Of a stretch of 34,656 nucleotides of DNA, positions 22,212 through 29,249 are shown piece by piece. The stretch is from a virus: positions 1 through 34,656 of the IMG/VR virus record IMGVR_UViG_3300049826_000104. One strand, given 5' to 3'. The notes beneath the pieces were generated by a model. That model saw nothing but the letters and a program-made list of their open reading frames with translations. It was not told the DNA's origin and did not search any database. The position numbers and the translations under genes are program-made. Every line of letters starts with the position of its first letter. The first letter of the stretch is position 1.

Positions 22212-22501
22212 TAGTAGACAATCGGTTCTGGCGGGATCGGTGGGTCGGAGTGCGGCACTGGCGGAACGTATCGCATGCCGTTGGGGCCGAGTGAGTATCG
22301 AGCGCTCGGACTTGCATTGCTGGTGAACCACTTTCGCGTCGAGCGCTCTGCGAAACTCTCTGCGCCACGCCACGTGAGGCATCTCCTATGAGCGACTTCC
22401 ATCGGTCCCACGAGGATCCTTACGTGCCAGTTGAATCGAGAACCTGTGATCTCGACGGTGGCGTGATCCATCATCATGCCGAGAATCGACTCGGTCCTCA
22501 C
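22211..22501 (-). CDS. Unknown 96-residue protein
   Basis: It starts as an ATGA overlap with the upstream gene and ends in TAGTG with the downstream one, which strongly supports the frame. The product has HATVEITGSRFNWHVRILV, a charged middle (RGAESFAERSTRKWF), and a Pro-rich end (VPPVPHSDPPIPPEP). No family is recognised. Inner ATGs near residues 9-11 are alternative starts. Confidence 0.5.
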   Translation of the reverse strand: MRTESILGMMMDHATVEITGSRFNWHVRILVGPMEVAHRRCLTWRGAESFAERSTRKWFTSNASPSARYSLGPNGMRYVPPVPHSDPPIPPEPIVY

Positions 22502-22803
22502 GATCCCACGACCGTGCCGTCATCCCACAGAAACTCAACTGTCAGTAGGTGTTTCCTGCAGCCGACACAGTATGTCGCGCCGTAGAAGTGAGGGTCGCGT
22601 GCGTAGGTCTCGGCGAGTACTTGTGACATCGTCGTCGCCACACCGCATGTGTTGTGAACGTACGTGCGTCGCACGGGTCGCACGAATCCTTTCGCTCGTT
22701 CCTCCTCTGAGAGAACGAGATACGCGTCAGCCTGTGGAACCTGCTCCGCGTCGACTCCGTGTGTGAGCGCGGGATCGTTCGGGTCGTCGGTCAGTCGGCT
22801 CAT
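22498..22803 (-). CDS. Zinc-binding domain protein (101 aa)
   Basis: The ATG at 22803 follows GAGAGGCAAGTC and overlaps the previous stop as ATGA. The product carries VHNTCGVATTMSQVLAETYA, then DPHFYGATYCVGCRKHL and EFLWDDGTVVGS. This His/Cys layout (NTCG, then YCVGCRKH) is common in actinophage small proteins that probably bind zinc. The function is not known; a regulatory or nucleic-acid-binding role is the usual guess. Confidence 0.7.
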   Translation of the reverse strand: MSRLTDDPNDPALTHGVDAEQVPQADAYLVLSEEERAKGFVRPVRRTYVHNTCGVATTMSQVLAETYARDPHFYGATYCVGCRKHLLTVEFLWDDGTVVGS

Positions 22804-23237
22804 GACTTGCCTCTCGTGGCGAGGACGAAATGCGCGTGGGCGGAATGCTCGTGGCAGAACAACACCGATGAATGACCGGGCCGATCGGCTATCGCGATAC
22901 CAGGCGAAGGACATAGCGAAACGTCGCATGTACCAACGGGATTCGCGAGTATGTGGAATCTCACGCCACCGGGTAGGTCGCTCGGGCGATTCCTGCGACC
23001 GGTCCACGCTCGACGTATACCCTTACCGATGAAGTGTGCGACCGTGGCGAAACCTGCGATCATCAACGCAGTTTCAGCGAGTCCTAGCGCGACATCGGCG
23101 AATGTTCTGCCGACGAGTCCCCACAGTCCGAACGTCTGCAGTCCTGCAACGACACCGGCGAGCGTGGCGAGTCCGATCTTCAATCCTGGCACCTGTCGCC
23201 ATTCCCACACGGTGCGGCGAACGAGAATCCATCTCAT
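22800..23237 (-). CDS. Membrane protein with C-terminal Cys/His cluster
   Basis: The ATG at 23237 overlaps the stop of the 46-residue gene as ATGA; a second ATG four codons upstream is less well placed. Residues ~17-70 hold two hydrophobic segments (LKIGLATLAGVVAGLQTFGL and VALGLAETALMIAGFATVAH). A basic RRAWTGRRNRPS linker then leads to a soluble C-terminus with CDVSLCPSPG and VLFCHEHSAHAH, a likely metal site of two Cys plus Cys/His. A membrane-tethered metal-binding domain is an inference. Confidence 0.55.
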   Translation of the reverse strand: MRWILVRRTVWEWRQVPGLKIGLATLAGVVAGLQTFGLWGLVGRTFADVALGLAETALMIAGFATVAHFIGKGIRRAWTGRRNRPSDLPGGVRFHILANPVGTCDVSLCPSPGIAIADRPGHSSVLFCHEHSAHAHFVLATRGKS

Positions 23238-23374
23238 GAGAATGCCCATCCGAACAGTGCCGAATATACGCGCATCGCAACACCTATCACGACTAGCAGG
23301 ACTGCTCCGCTGACAGCGGCGATGAGAGTCCACGCGAGTACCTTACCGATCAGCGATGCTACATCGAGTTTCAT
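23234..23374 (-). CDS. Small single-helix membrane protein (46 aa)
   Basis: The ATG at 23374 follows TGAGGGACA. The 46 residues contain one hydrophobic segment (VLAWTLIAAVSGAVLLVVIG) and end ALFGWAFS. The stop overlaps the next ATG as ATGA, which supports the frame. It is seven bases downstream of the zinc-finger gene. Confidence 0.6.
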   Translation of the reverse strand: MKLDVASLIGKVLAWTLIAAVSGAVLLVVIGVAMRVYSALFGWAFS

Positions 23375-23380
23375 TGTCCC

Positions 23381-23590
23381 TCAACAACTCTCGTGGACCC
23401 AGCCGTCATCGGTCCTGACGATGATGTCGCCCTGATCGATTCCCTCACCGCACTCGGGACAGAAACCGTTGTACTGTGCGACGATTGACGGTCCGACCTT
23501 GACTCGTGGCGGTTCCGGTTTCGCGTGGTAGCGGCATGCGCACTGATCGACCGGAAGATCCGACAGGATGCAACGCTCATCTAGTGCCAT
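23381..23590 (-). CDS. Zinc-finger protein (69 aa)
   Basis: The C-terminal half is a treble-clef type finger, FCPECGEGIDQGDIIV then DDGWVHESC, in which the CPEC pair and the terminal H..C likely hold zinc. The first half has a separate CxC-type cluster (ERCILS..DQCACRYH). Proteins of this form are common in actinophages. The ATG at 23590 overlaps the stop of the upstream gene by ten bases. Possibly a nucleic-acid or host-protein adaptor; the role is unproven. Confidence 0.7.
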   Translation of the reverse strand: MALDERCILSDLPVDQCACRYHAKPEPPRVKVGPSIVAQYNGFCPECGEGIDQGDIIVRTDDGWVHESC

Positions 23591-23868
23591 GATGCTTGAC
23601 CCGGATTCGGTGGTGGCTCGGTGGAATCCGTTGCGCCACTACCCGATTCAACGAGCGTGACTGGCGGTGTGCCCCACTCGGGAGTGTAGTTCTCCGGCAA
23701 CCTGTTTCGATACCGTGCGATCAGTGCGTCAATGATGATTCGCGTTCGAGGATAGCGAGCATATGATGCATCGACTGCCTTGATGTACTGTGCCCGCGAG
23801 TCTGCCTCTGCGACAACGAGTGCCCACAGTTCATCGGGTATCCGCATGTTGTGCGGCGACGATGCCAT
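23581..23868 (-). CDS. Ribbon-helix-helix-like protein (first gene of leftward operon)
   Basis: The ATG at 23868 follows GAGAGGACTCGCA; upstream codons in frame lack a ribosome site. The 95-residue product starts HNMRIPDELWALVVAEADS and continues RTRIIIDALIARYRN, resembling an Arc/MetJ-type strand followed by two helices, with extra residues between them. The C-terminal 40 residues are Pro/Gly/Ser-rich. It could be the DNA-binding regulator of its own operon (inference). Confidence 0.5.
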   Translation of the reverse strand: MASSPHNMRIPDELWALVVAEADSRAQYIKAVDASYARYPRTRIIIDALIARYRNRLPENYTPEWGTPPVTLVESGSGATDSTEPPPNPGQASWH

Positions 23869-23895
23869 TGCGAGTCCTCTCGATTGTTGATACGA

Positions 23896-23944
23896 CTCCC
23901 GCCCACGATGTGCCGAGTCAGTCTCGGAGGTCAGCAGGCGGGAG
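23896..23944 (-). promoter_or_regulatory. Nested hairpin in the leader of the leftward operon
   Basis: CTCCCGCC (23896-23903) and GGCGGGAG (23937-23944) form an 8-bp stem enclosing a second stem CCGAG/CTCGG (23913-23927). It sits between the divergent start codons at 23868 and 23997. In the leftward message it would lie 28 bases ahead of the first gene. No convincing -35/-10 pair was found on either strand here. Confidence 0.45.
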
Positions 23945-23996
23945 CCGCGTCTGCCTAGTGTGACACTCTGTTTCACATGTATGCAAGGAATGATCG

Positions 23997-24500
23997 ATGA
24001 GAGGCGAGGCACACGCGGCGCTCGGCGTTGCCTGCTGGCTCGGCGTGTGCACGGCGAGCGGTGCGACACCGGTCGCGCTGGCCGGTGGAGTTCTCGTGAC
24101 TGCCTGCACCGCAGGCGGTTTCCTGTCGCCGGACATCGACCAGCACGCGAAGTGGCCGCGCAGGATTCCGTTGCTGCATCGACCGTTGCTGCACCGTGGG
24201 CTCACGCACTGGTGGGGACTGCAGGTCGGCCTAGCATTCATCGTGTACACGCTCGGATTGCCGTGGCCGTTCTGGGCGCTCGTGGTCGCGTGGTCGAGCC
24301 ATGTACTAGGCGACTTTCTGTTCGGCCTGCCAGCGCTGCGACAGGGCCGGACGGCAGGGGTTCCGGTGTGGCCGTGGTGGCACCACGTCGGGGTGTTCGG
24401 CCGGTACCACGGCATGCGCTCCGATGGGTGGATCGCGAACACATTCGCGAGTGCATCGCTAGTCGGCTCGATCGTGCTCGCGTTCACTCATTGGAAATAG
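23997..24500 (+). CDS. YdjM-like membrane metal-dependent hydrolase
   Basis: The ATG at 23997 follows AAGGAATGATCG. The 167-residue integral membrane protein carries the family signature: His6, SPDIDQH at 44-50, HRGLTHWW at 66-73 and SHVLGDFLFG at 101-110, with several hydrophobic segments. The motif set fits the YdjM / LexA-regulated (DUF457-type) inner membrane proteins, which are predicted metal-dependent hydrolases of unclear substrate. Phages carry them often. It is a one-gene unit between a divergent operon and a perfect terminator. Confidence 0.8.
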   Translation: MRGEAHAALGVACWLGVCTASGATPVALAGGVLVTACTAGGFLSPDIDQHAKWPRRIPLLHRPLLHRGLTHWWGLQVGLAFIVYTLGLPWPFWALVVAWSSHVLGDFLFGLPALRQGRTAGVPVWPWWHHVGVFGRYHGMRSDGWIANTFASASLVGSIVLAFTHWK

Positions 24501-24557
24501 AACGGCCCTCGCTCACCGAGGAGGCTCACAACCTCAAGATGAAACGAGGGCCGTTCT
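24499..24557 (+). terminator. Perfect 13-bp stem terminator with internal hairpin
   Basis: AGAACGGCCCTCG (24499-24511) pairs perfectly with CGAGGGCCGTTCT (24545-24557). The loop carries a small GAGG/CCTC hairpin. It begins at the stop codon of the YdjM-like gene and insulates it from the translocase gene. The symmetry would also work for transcription arriving from the right. Confidence 0.85.
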
Positions 24558-24684
24558 CGTGCCCGCACAACTCAGCCACCCGAGGCCCTGCGATGCGCTG
24601 CCCAGCGTAGCAACTGCCCTCGACATCGTGTCCCTTGCCACGGCTACAGTGAGACACGTTGTGCCACACCCGAGGGGAGTTGTC

Positions 24685-26760
24685 ATGGGTACGGTTGCGC
24701 GCCGCAGTATCGGCAGGCCGCAGGCGAAGGACAAGCCGACCACGCACTCTCGTGGGCGACGGCTCAAGTCGCCGTTCGATTTCGGTACACCGGGCGGGCC
24801 GGACTCGCACGTATTGCCGTTCGTGCCACCGCTGCTGCTGCTGCCGATCGTGGGCGCGCTACTGCGCCACTACGCGGACGAGTCGGCAATGGTGTGGGTA
24901 CCGATCCTGATTAGCGTTGTCGCAGTAGCACTCGCGACACTCGCTTACCATCAAGCGCACGCGCGACGAATGTTGCTTCGTGTACACGTGTCGGTCAGTG
25001 TGTACGTCGCTATCGAATCGCTTGCCGTTCATATGGTAGTAGGGCCGTTCGGTAATTCGACGTGGGCATGGCTATGGATCATCATCGGCTGTGCATGGGC
25101 AGTGTCATGGATCATCCCACGTACAGACTCGGTACGCGGCAACGGTTCTGACACGCACGCGAAAACTGGACTTGACGAAATGCTCGGCGTTCCAGGTGCG
25201 ACGGCGAGAAGGATTGAAACAACACCGTTTCGCGAACGCTGGCGCGTGCATCTCAAGGGTGGGCAGGACGCATCCGATATGCAGTCCGCTGCAACGCAAG
25301 TCACATCGCGTCGCTCGCTTCCGCCTGGCTCGGTACAGGTTCACGCGTCGCGCAAGCATGCCGACGAAGCATACGTGACAGTCGTCAAGAAAGACGCGCT
25401 CGCTCGACCGATTCGCTGGCCCGGTCCGTCGGCGCCCGGTGCCTCGATCGCAGAGCCACTCATCACCGGACTCTACGAGGATGGTGAGCCAGTCACATAC
25501 AATCTCATCGGTCGACCTGATCCCGAGAATCCGCAGGCCGCACCGGCAGTCGGCGCAACGGTCGGCATGCCTGGTGCCGGTAAGACATTCGGCGCAATGG
25601 TCGAAGTGGGAGAAGTGTTGTCGCGCAACGATGTCGTTGTGTGGTGGGCCGATCCGATCAAGGGTGCACAGTCGGTCAAGCCGATTCTCTCTGCACTCGA
25701 CTGGTTCGTGTCGACAGTCCCGCGATGCGAACAGATGTTGCACGCAGTCGACAGACTCATCCCGATTCGCGCAGAGTACCTAGGCTCGAAGGGACTCGAC
25801 ATGTGGGTGAAGGGTTGCGGCATCCCATTCCTCTACGTGCACCTAGAGGAAGCATCGCGAGTCATTCCGGACTCGGACTACTTCACACAACTGACACAGG
25901 CTGTTCGATCGGTCGGCATTTTTCTCGACACATCGCAGCAACGCGCGAGTGCCAACACATTCGACACGGACGCTCGCCACAACCTAGGACTGGTGCGGTG
26001 TTACGGCGTGGGCGATGACAAGTCGGCGGGAATGGTGCTGTCCGATGACGTGCTCGACGCGGGTGTGCGACCGGAAGTGTGGCGCAATGATTTCCCTGGA
26101 CGGCATGTCATTCAAGCACCATCGATCCCGCAATCGCGCTGGCCGATCACGGCTCGATCGTTCTATGCGACGAAAGAGCAACTGGCGCAAGTGGCGTCAC
26201 AGGCTCGGCGAGTGTCGTTGTCGGACGCAGAGATCCACGCGCTCGGCGTTGTGTACACGTCGCGCAAGAGGTACGACGACGAGGAAGGCAGTACGGCAGT
26301 AGCCAACCTGATGATGCCGCCACAGTGGGGCACACCTGACGAGGAGGATGAGACAGTGCCGCCGATCCCGGAGGAACTGCTAGAAGGACTGGACGACATA
26401 GACCCACGGGCAGAGATCGACACAGACGGAGTGTCGGTCGACCTGAGTGATGTTCTGACGCCGGGCGCAGAGATGACTGTCGCGCAGCGGCACTCGGCGT
26501 TCATCGGCATCGTGGCCGACTTGCTGGCGTCAGAGTCCGAGGAAGTGACGGCGGCCGACTTCGTCGGGCGCTGGCTTGCGATCCCTGGCATGACGCTCGC
26601 ACAGCGTCCGGCGCTGCAGGGTCGACTCACCCGCATGTGTGCCCTAGGCGCAGCAGTACGTGTGTCGCACGGTCGTTACCGCCTAGAGCGCAACGCTGTG
26701 GCAGTCCTGCAGTCGAACACGGATAGTGACGATGATGACGAACGAGAGTGGTTGCCGTAG
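24685..26760 (+). CDS. TraB/FtsK-type DNA translocase
   Basis: The ATG at 24685 follows GAGGGGAGTTGTC; upstream in-frame codons reach into the terminator. The 691-residue protein has about four N-terminal membrane segments (residues ~43-61, 70-88, 102-118, 127-145), a linker domain, and a RecA-like motor with Walker A GMPGAGKT (294-301), Walker B-like FLYVHLEEA (382-390) and LDTSQQRAS (414-422). The last ~100 residues look like a winged helix (AADFVGRWLAI, RYRLERNAVAV) where FtsK and TraB proteins read DNA. Size and layout fit the conjugative translocases of actinomycete plasmids more than packaging motors. It probably moves double-stranded DNA across a membrane or segregates an episome. Confidence 0.8.
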   Translation: MGTVARRSIGRPQAKDKPTTHSRGRRLKSPFDFGTPGGPDSHVLPFVPPLLLLPIVGALLRHYADESAMVWVPILISVVAVALATLAYHQAHARRMLLRVHVSVSVYVAIESLAVHMVVGPFGNSTWAWLWIIIGCAWAVSWIIPRTDSVRGNGSDTHAKTGLDEMLGVPGATARRIETTPFRERWRVHLKGGQDASDMQSAATQVTSRRSLPPGSVQVHASRKHADEAYVTVVKKDALARPIRWPGPSAPGASIAEPLITGLYEDGEPVTYNLIGRPDPENPQAAPAVGATVGMPGAGKTFGAMVEVGEVLSRNDVVVWWADPIKGAQSVKPILSALDWFVSTVPRCEQMLHAVDRLIPIRAEYLGSKGLDMWVKGCGIPFLYVHLEEASRVIPDSDYFTQLTQAVRSVGIFLDTSQQRASANTFDTDARHNLGLVRCYGVGDDKSAGMVLSDDVLDAGVRPEVWRNDFPGRHVIQAPSIPQSRWPITARSFYATKEQLAQVASQARRVSLSDAEIHALGVVYTSRKRYDDEEGSTAVANLMMPPQWGTPDEEDETVPPIPEELLEGLDDIDPRAEIDTDGVSVDLSDVLTPGAEMTVAQRHSAFIGIVADLLASESEEVTAADFVGRWLAIPGMTLAQRPALQGRLTRMCALGAAVRVSHGRYRLERNAVAVLQSNTDSDDDDEREWLP

Positions 26761-26819
26761 AGGATATATGGGACAACCGCTCAACAGGCTCGAAAGTGCA
26801 TCGCCCTAAGGTCAAGTGC

Positions 26820-26876
26820 CGATTATCGACAGGTGGATCACACCAATAATCGGTAGTCAGGTCGCATCGATTATCG
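26820..26876 (+). repeat. Three CGATWATCG boxes in 24-bp phase (clt/iteron-like)
   Basis: CGATTATCG at 26820-26828, CAATAATCG at 26844-26852 and CGATTATCG at 26868-26876 start exactly 24 bp apart. The core is palindromic apart from its centre, and units 1 and 2 share 14 of 24 bases. They lie in the 135-bp gap after the translocase gene, ending 19 bases before the next start. Equal spacing indicates a protein array: a TraB-like recognition locus, replication iterons, or an operator for the downstream genes. Confidence 0.7.
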
Positions 26877-26895
26877 GTAACGGAGAGTGAGAATC

Positions 26896-27333
26896 ATGGC
26901 AGTCATGAGAACGGTTCACCTGGGCGGTATCCCGCGCGAACCTGGGCTCGGAGGCAACCCCCGCACGAACATAGGCCCGAAGCGCGGAGGCACCACGGGA
27001 CGTGCGCACCCGGCTGCGAACGCGGGTGACATCCTCACCGGCACTGGCTTTCTGACGTATCTCAACCGCGTCAGAGCGCACGCCATTGCGGGAAGTGATG
27101 CGTTAAGTGTTGCGGCAGACACAATGTCACAAGGCATTCGCAAGTCATCGAAAATCCCTGGTGGCATCGACAAGTTGCTAGTGTCGCGGCGCATCAAGAA
27201 AGGCATTACTCACATGTCGATGCTGGAACTCGAGATCGCGCGCACTGCAACGGCTGTCGCGCATCACTACCGAATGGCGTTCGGCGACCCCGTTTCTGGC
27301 AGACGTCGCGGCGCACTCGACCCACACAAGTAA
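26896..27333 (+). CDS. Unknown basic protein next to translocase (145 aa)
   Basis: ATG 26896 fits the GGAGAGTG site best; a GTG at 26887 and an ATG at 26905 are alternatives. The first ~45 residues are Gly/Pro/Arg-rich and probably disordered (LGGIPREPGLGGNPRTNIG). The rest is helical: VRAHAIAGSDALSVAADTM, then KLLVSRRIKKG and LELEIARTATAVAHHYR. No family is recognised. It starts just after the 24-bp-phased boxes and precedes the membrane genes, so it may be an accessory of the transfer-like module, for instance a DNA-binding partner. Confidence 0.6.
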   Translation: MAVMRTVHLGGIPREPGLGGNPRTNIGPKRGGTTGRAHPAANAGDILTGTGFLTYLNRVRAHAIAGSDALSVAADTMSQGIRKSSKIPGGIDKLLVSRRIKKGITHMSMLELEIARTATAVAHHYRMAFGDPVSGRRRGALDPHK

Positions 27334-27342
27334 GGTTCTGTC

Positions 27343-27648
27343 ATGGGATGGCTAGAGCGATCGACTAACGCAGCGTTCGACCAATTCGGACGTCGACACG
27401 AGCGCGGGCTGATCCGTCTGTACATCTGGCGGATCGTTGGATTCTGGGTGTGCGTCGGCGGTGTCGTGCTCGGTATCCTCGCGTATCGCTCGCATGCATT
27501 CGAGGCCACGCTACGATGGTTCGTTGATTCATCGCTGCGTATCGCCGTTGTCATCGCGTGCATAGTCGTCATCGCCATTGCGTTCCGTATCGTCGCACTC
27601 ATGCGTAACCCGTATCGCGTCCCGCGCCGTCCGAGAGGCTTCCGGTGA
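27343..27648 (+). CDS. Two-helix membrane protein (Spd-like position)
   Basis: A 101-residue protein with amphipathic N-terminus (RSTNAAFDQFGRRHERGLIR), two membrane segments (IVGFWVCVGGVVLGILAY and IAVVIACIVVIAIAFRIVAL), and a strongly basic Arg/Pro tail. It overlaps the next gene as GTGA. Small basic membrane proteins beside a TraB-like gene are called Spd (spread) proteins in Streptomyces plasmids, where they help intramycelial spreading. That name is applied here by analogy, not by sequence proof. Confidence 0.55.
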   Translation: MGWLERSTNAAFDQFGRRHERGLIRLYIWRIVGFWVCVGGVVLGILAYRSHAFEATLRWFVDSSLRIAVVIACIVVIAIAFRIVALMRNPYRVPRRPRGFR

Positions 27649-28352
27649 AACTGCTCAACGTCATTCGCTACATCATTCTTGTAGCGCTCGCGGGACTGAC
27701 ATTCTTCCCGTCGCTCATTCACATTCATGACACAGTCGTACTCTACGGTCAGTCGGGCAATATCGGGTGGTCAATCGCTATCAGTGTCGACCTACTCGCC
27801 GTTGCTGCTGCCGCCGAAATCATCGAACGCGTCGTGCGTCATCAACGCAAGTGGGATGCAATCGTCATTCTCATGATGACCGTATTCGTATCGATCGCGG
27901 CACAGGTGGTGACAGCACAGCAATCACTCGGCGGATGGGCATGGGCCGTCTGGCCTGCCGTGGCATTCCTGTCGATCGTGTTCATGATCGAGTTTCGGCC
28001 ACGCGTCGCCGAGACTCGCGAACCTGTCGCGACCACTCGCCGGACCGCTCGACAGGTCGCGATAGCGGACGATGACCGGCCGGATGCCACTCCACACGTC
28101 ACCAGTGCCACGGTGAGCCATGATCACGTCAGGTCGCTTGTGACACCACGCGGACGCGCCCGTGACGTGGCAGGCAGGCTGCTGGTCGCGCTGGCCGACG
28201 GTCCCGGATCGACCACCGATCTCGCGAGGCGGATAGGTGTCGGCAGGTCGAGCGCGGCGCAGGCACTCGCTCGCCTGGCCGACGCTGGCGAGATCTCGCG
28301 CGACGTCGGCGTGTGGAGTGCGATTGAATGCGAGTCCGAGCAAGTCGCCTAG
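27645..28352 (+). CDS. DUF2637-like membrane protein with C-terminal winged helix
   Basis: A GTG at 27645 overlaps the previous stop (GTGA). Residues 1 to ~118 contain four membrane segments with the DUF2637 look: NIGWSIAISVDLLAVAAAAE, then SIAAQVVTAQQSLGGWAWAV and WPAVAFLSIVFMIEF. A linker of ~50 residues leads to a C-terminal helix-turn-helix of about 50 residues (STTDLARRIGVGRSSAAQAL, LADAGEISRD). DUF2637 proteins occur on actinomycete plasmids and integrative elements near transfer genes. A membrane-anchored DNA-binding protein is thus expected, perhaps holding the DNA array near the translocase (inference). Confidence 0.7.
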   Translation: MKLLNVIRYIILVALAGLTFFPSLIHIHDTVVLYGQSGNIGWSIAISVDLLAVAAAAEIIERVVRHQRKWDAIVILMMTVFVSIAAQVVTAQQSLGGWAWAVWPAVAFLSIVFMIEFRPRVAETREPVATTRRTARQVAIADDDRPDATPHVTSATVSHDHVRSLVTPRGRARDVAGRLLVALADGPGSTTDLARRIGVGRSSAAQALARLADAGEISRDVGVWSAIECESEQVA

Positions 28353-28357
28353 AACGC

Positions 28358-28397
28358 AGAATGGCCCCGGTGCGATTGTCTGCACCGGGGCCATTCT
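28358..28397 (+). terminator. Perfect 16-bp bidirectional terminator
   Basis: AGAATGGCCCCGGTGC (28358-28373) pairs perfectly with 28382-28397 around an 8-nt loop, with TTGTGTG after it. It stands between converging genes (rightward stop at 28352, leftward stop at 28414), so it should end transcription from both sides. Confidence 0.9.
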
Positions 28398-28413
28398 TGT
28401 GTGAGCGGAGAGA

Positions 28414-28629
28414 TCAGTATCCCGAGAACGGTGCGAGATTTTCCTCTGCTTCCCGTTCGCGCTTGCATGCTGGGCACGACTGCTTGTGTGCGTTGGTACG
28501 GTTGCCCCACCGATGTTGTTCGACTGCCCGCTTGAACGGGTTCGAGTCCGGCAACGTCGACGGTACGCCGTCGTCTAATGCCTTGAGTGCTTTCACCCTT
28601 GCCTGAGTGGCTGATCGAAACTCTGTCAT
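28414..28629 (-). CDS. Small CxxC protein (71 aa)
   Basis: The ATG at 28629 follows GTGAGGCAGTC. The product is charged and helical at both ends, with HRWGNRTNAHKQSCPACKR in the middle. One CPAC pair plus histidines could bind a metal alone or in a dimer. It is the last gene of the leftward operon before the shared terminator. No family is recognised. Confidence 0.6.
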   Translation of the reverse strand: MTEFRSATQARVKALKALDDGVPSTLPDSNPFKRAVEQHRWGNRTNAHKQSCPACKREREAEENLAPFSGY

Positions 28630-28636
28630 GACTGCC

Positions 28637-28867
28637 TCACTTGTTGATTCGAATGTGACCGGGTGTTGCTTCCCACGTGTCGCCGATGCGCACCGTGCCT
28701 TTACGGCCGAGCACGCTCGTGATGCGAATCGGGATGCGTGGGACGACGTCGCCCGCGACGGGGCCGACGATGACTGCCGGATACTCGTACGATCCGAGTT
28801 TCACGATGACGGCCGTGCCGGGTGTGAATGCCTCGCGTTCGTCGCGAGTGAATCGCATACGTGCCAT
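28637..28867 (-). CDS. Small beta-barrel-like protein (76 aa)
   Basis: The ATG at 28867 is one base after the upstream stop, behind AAGGACGAG. The 76 residues begin with a charged helix (RFTRDEREAF) followed by short strands: GTAVIVKLGSYEYPAVIVG, IPIRITSVLGRKGTVRIG and a final ATPGHIRI. This looks like an SH3/OB-type small barrel. No function can be assigned. Confidence 0.6.
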   Translation of the reverse strand: MARMRFTRDEREAFTPGTAVIVKLGSYEYPAVIVGPVAGDVVPRIPIRITSVLGRKGTVRIGDTWEATPGHIRINK

Positions 28868-28868
28868 G

Positions 28869-29165
28869 TCACTCGTCCTTCTCGTCGTCGTCGTCGTCGT
28901 CACAGTCGCCCATGCCGTCGTCGTCGTCTGCATCGCAGAATCCCGACTCGTGGTCGCACATCCTGTGCGGGTTGTCGACCCAATAGGCCGACGTGTGCCA
29001 TGGGCGAGTCTGGCAGCCGTCACCATCGGTGTGGCCGCAGCACGGGTAATCCTCGCAGCGTCCGCCCATCTCTTGGACGTAGCACGAATGCACCTCCAGT
29101 TCTCGCAGCGTTCCCGAGAACTCACAGTTGTTGCATGTTGCCTTGATGTTCGTCGTGACGGTCAT
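28869..29165 (-). CDS. Cys-rich protein with acidic tail (98 aa)
   Basis: The ATG at 29165 follows a perfect AGGAGGAATC. Ten cysteines are present (TCNNCEFSG, EVHSCYVQ, GRCEDYPCCGHTDGDGC, MCDHESGFCDAD, GDCDD), suggesting one or two zinc sites. The end is almost all Asp/Glu, which could mimic DNA or aid solubility. The CEDYPCCGH block recurs in actinophage proteins of unknown role. It lies downstream of copy A of the duplicated hairpin element. Confidence 0.65.
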   Translation of the reverse strand: MTVTTNIKATCNNCEFSGTLRELEVHSCYVQEMGGRCEDYPCCGHTDGDGCQTRPWHTSAYWVDNPHRMCDHESGFCDADDDDGMGDCDDDDDDEKDE

Positions 29166-29195
29166 GATTCCTCCTCGGGTGAGCCTGCCCTAAGT

Positions 29196-29249
29196 GGACA
29201 ACGCCGCAACGGGACGCGAATCCCGTTGCGACGCAATCGACTTAGTTCG
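29196..29249 (-). repeat. 54-bp duplicated hairpin element, copy A
   Basis: These 54 bases are identical to 29511-29564. The element holds a perfect 10-bp stem, CGCAACGGGA/TCCCGTTGCG (29205-29230, loop CGCGAA), and includes the stop codon of the 75-residue gene. In the leftward message it is placed between that stop and the ribosome site of the 98-residue gene. Confidence 0.9.

Noticed and set aside
23959-23980. TGTGA...TCACA inverted repeat as an operator between divergent genes
   Set aside because: The arms are only five bases and imperfect beyond that, and no promoter boxes could be placed on either strand around them.
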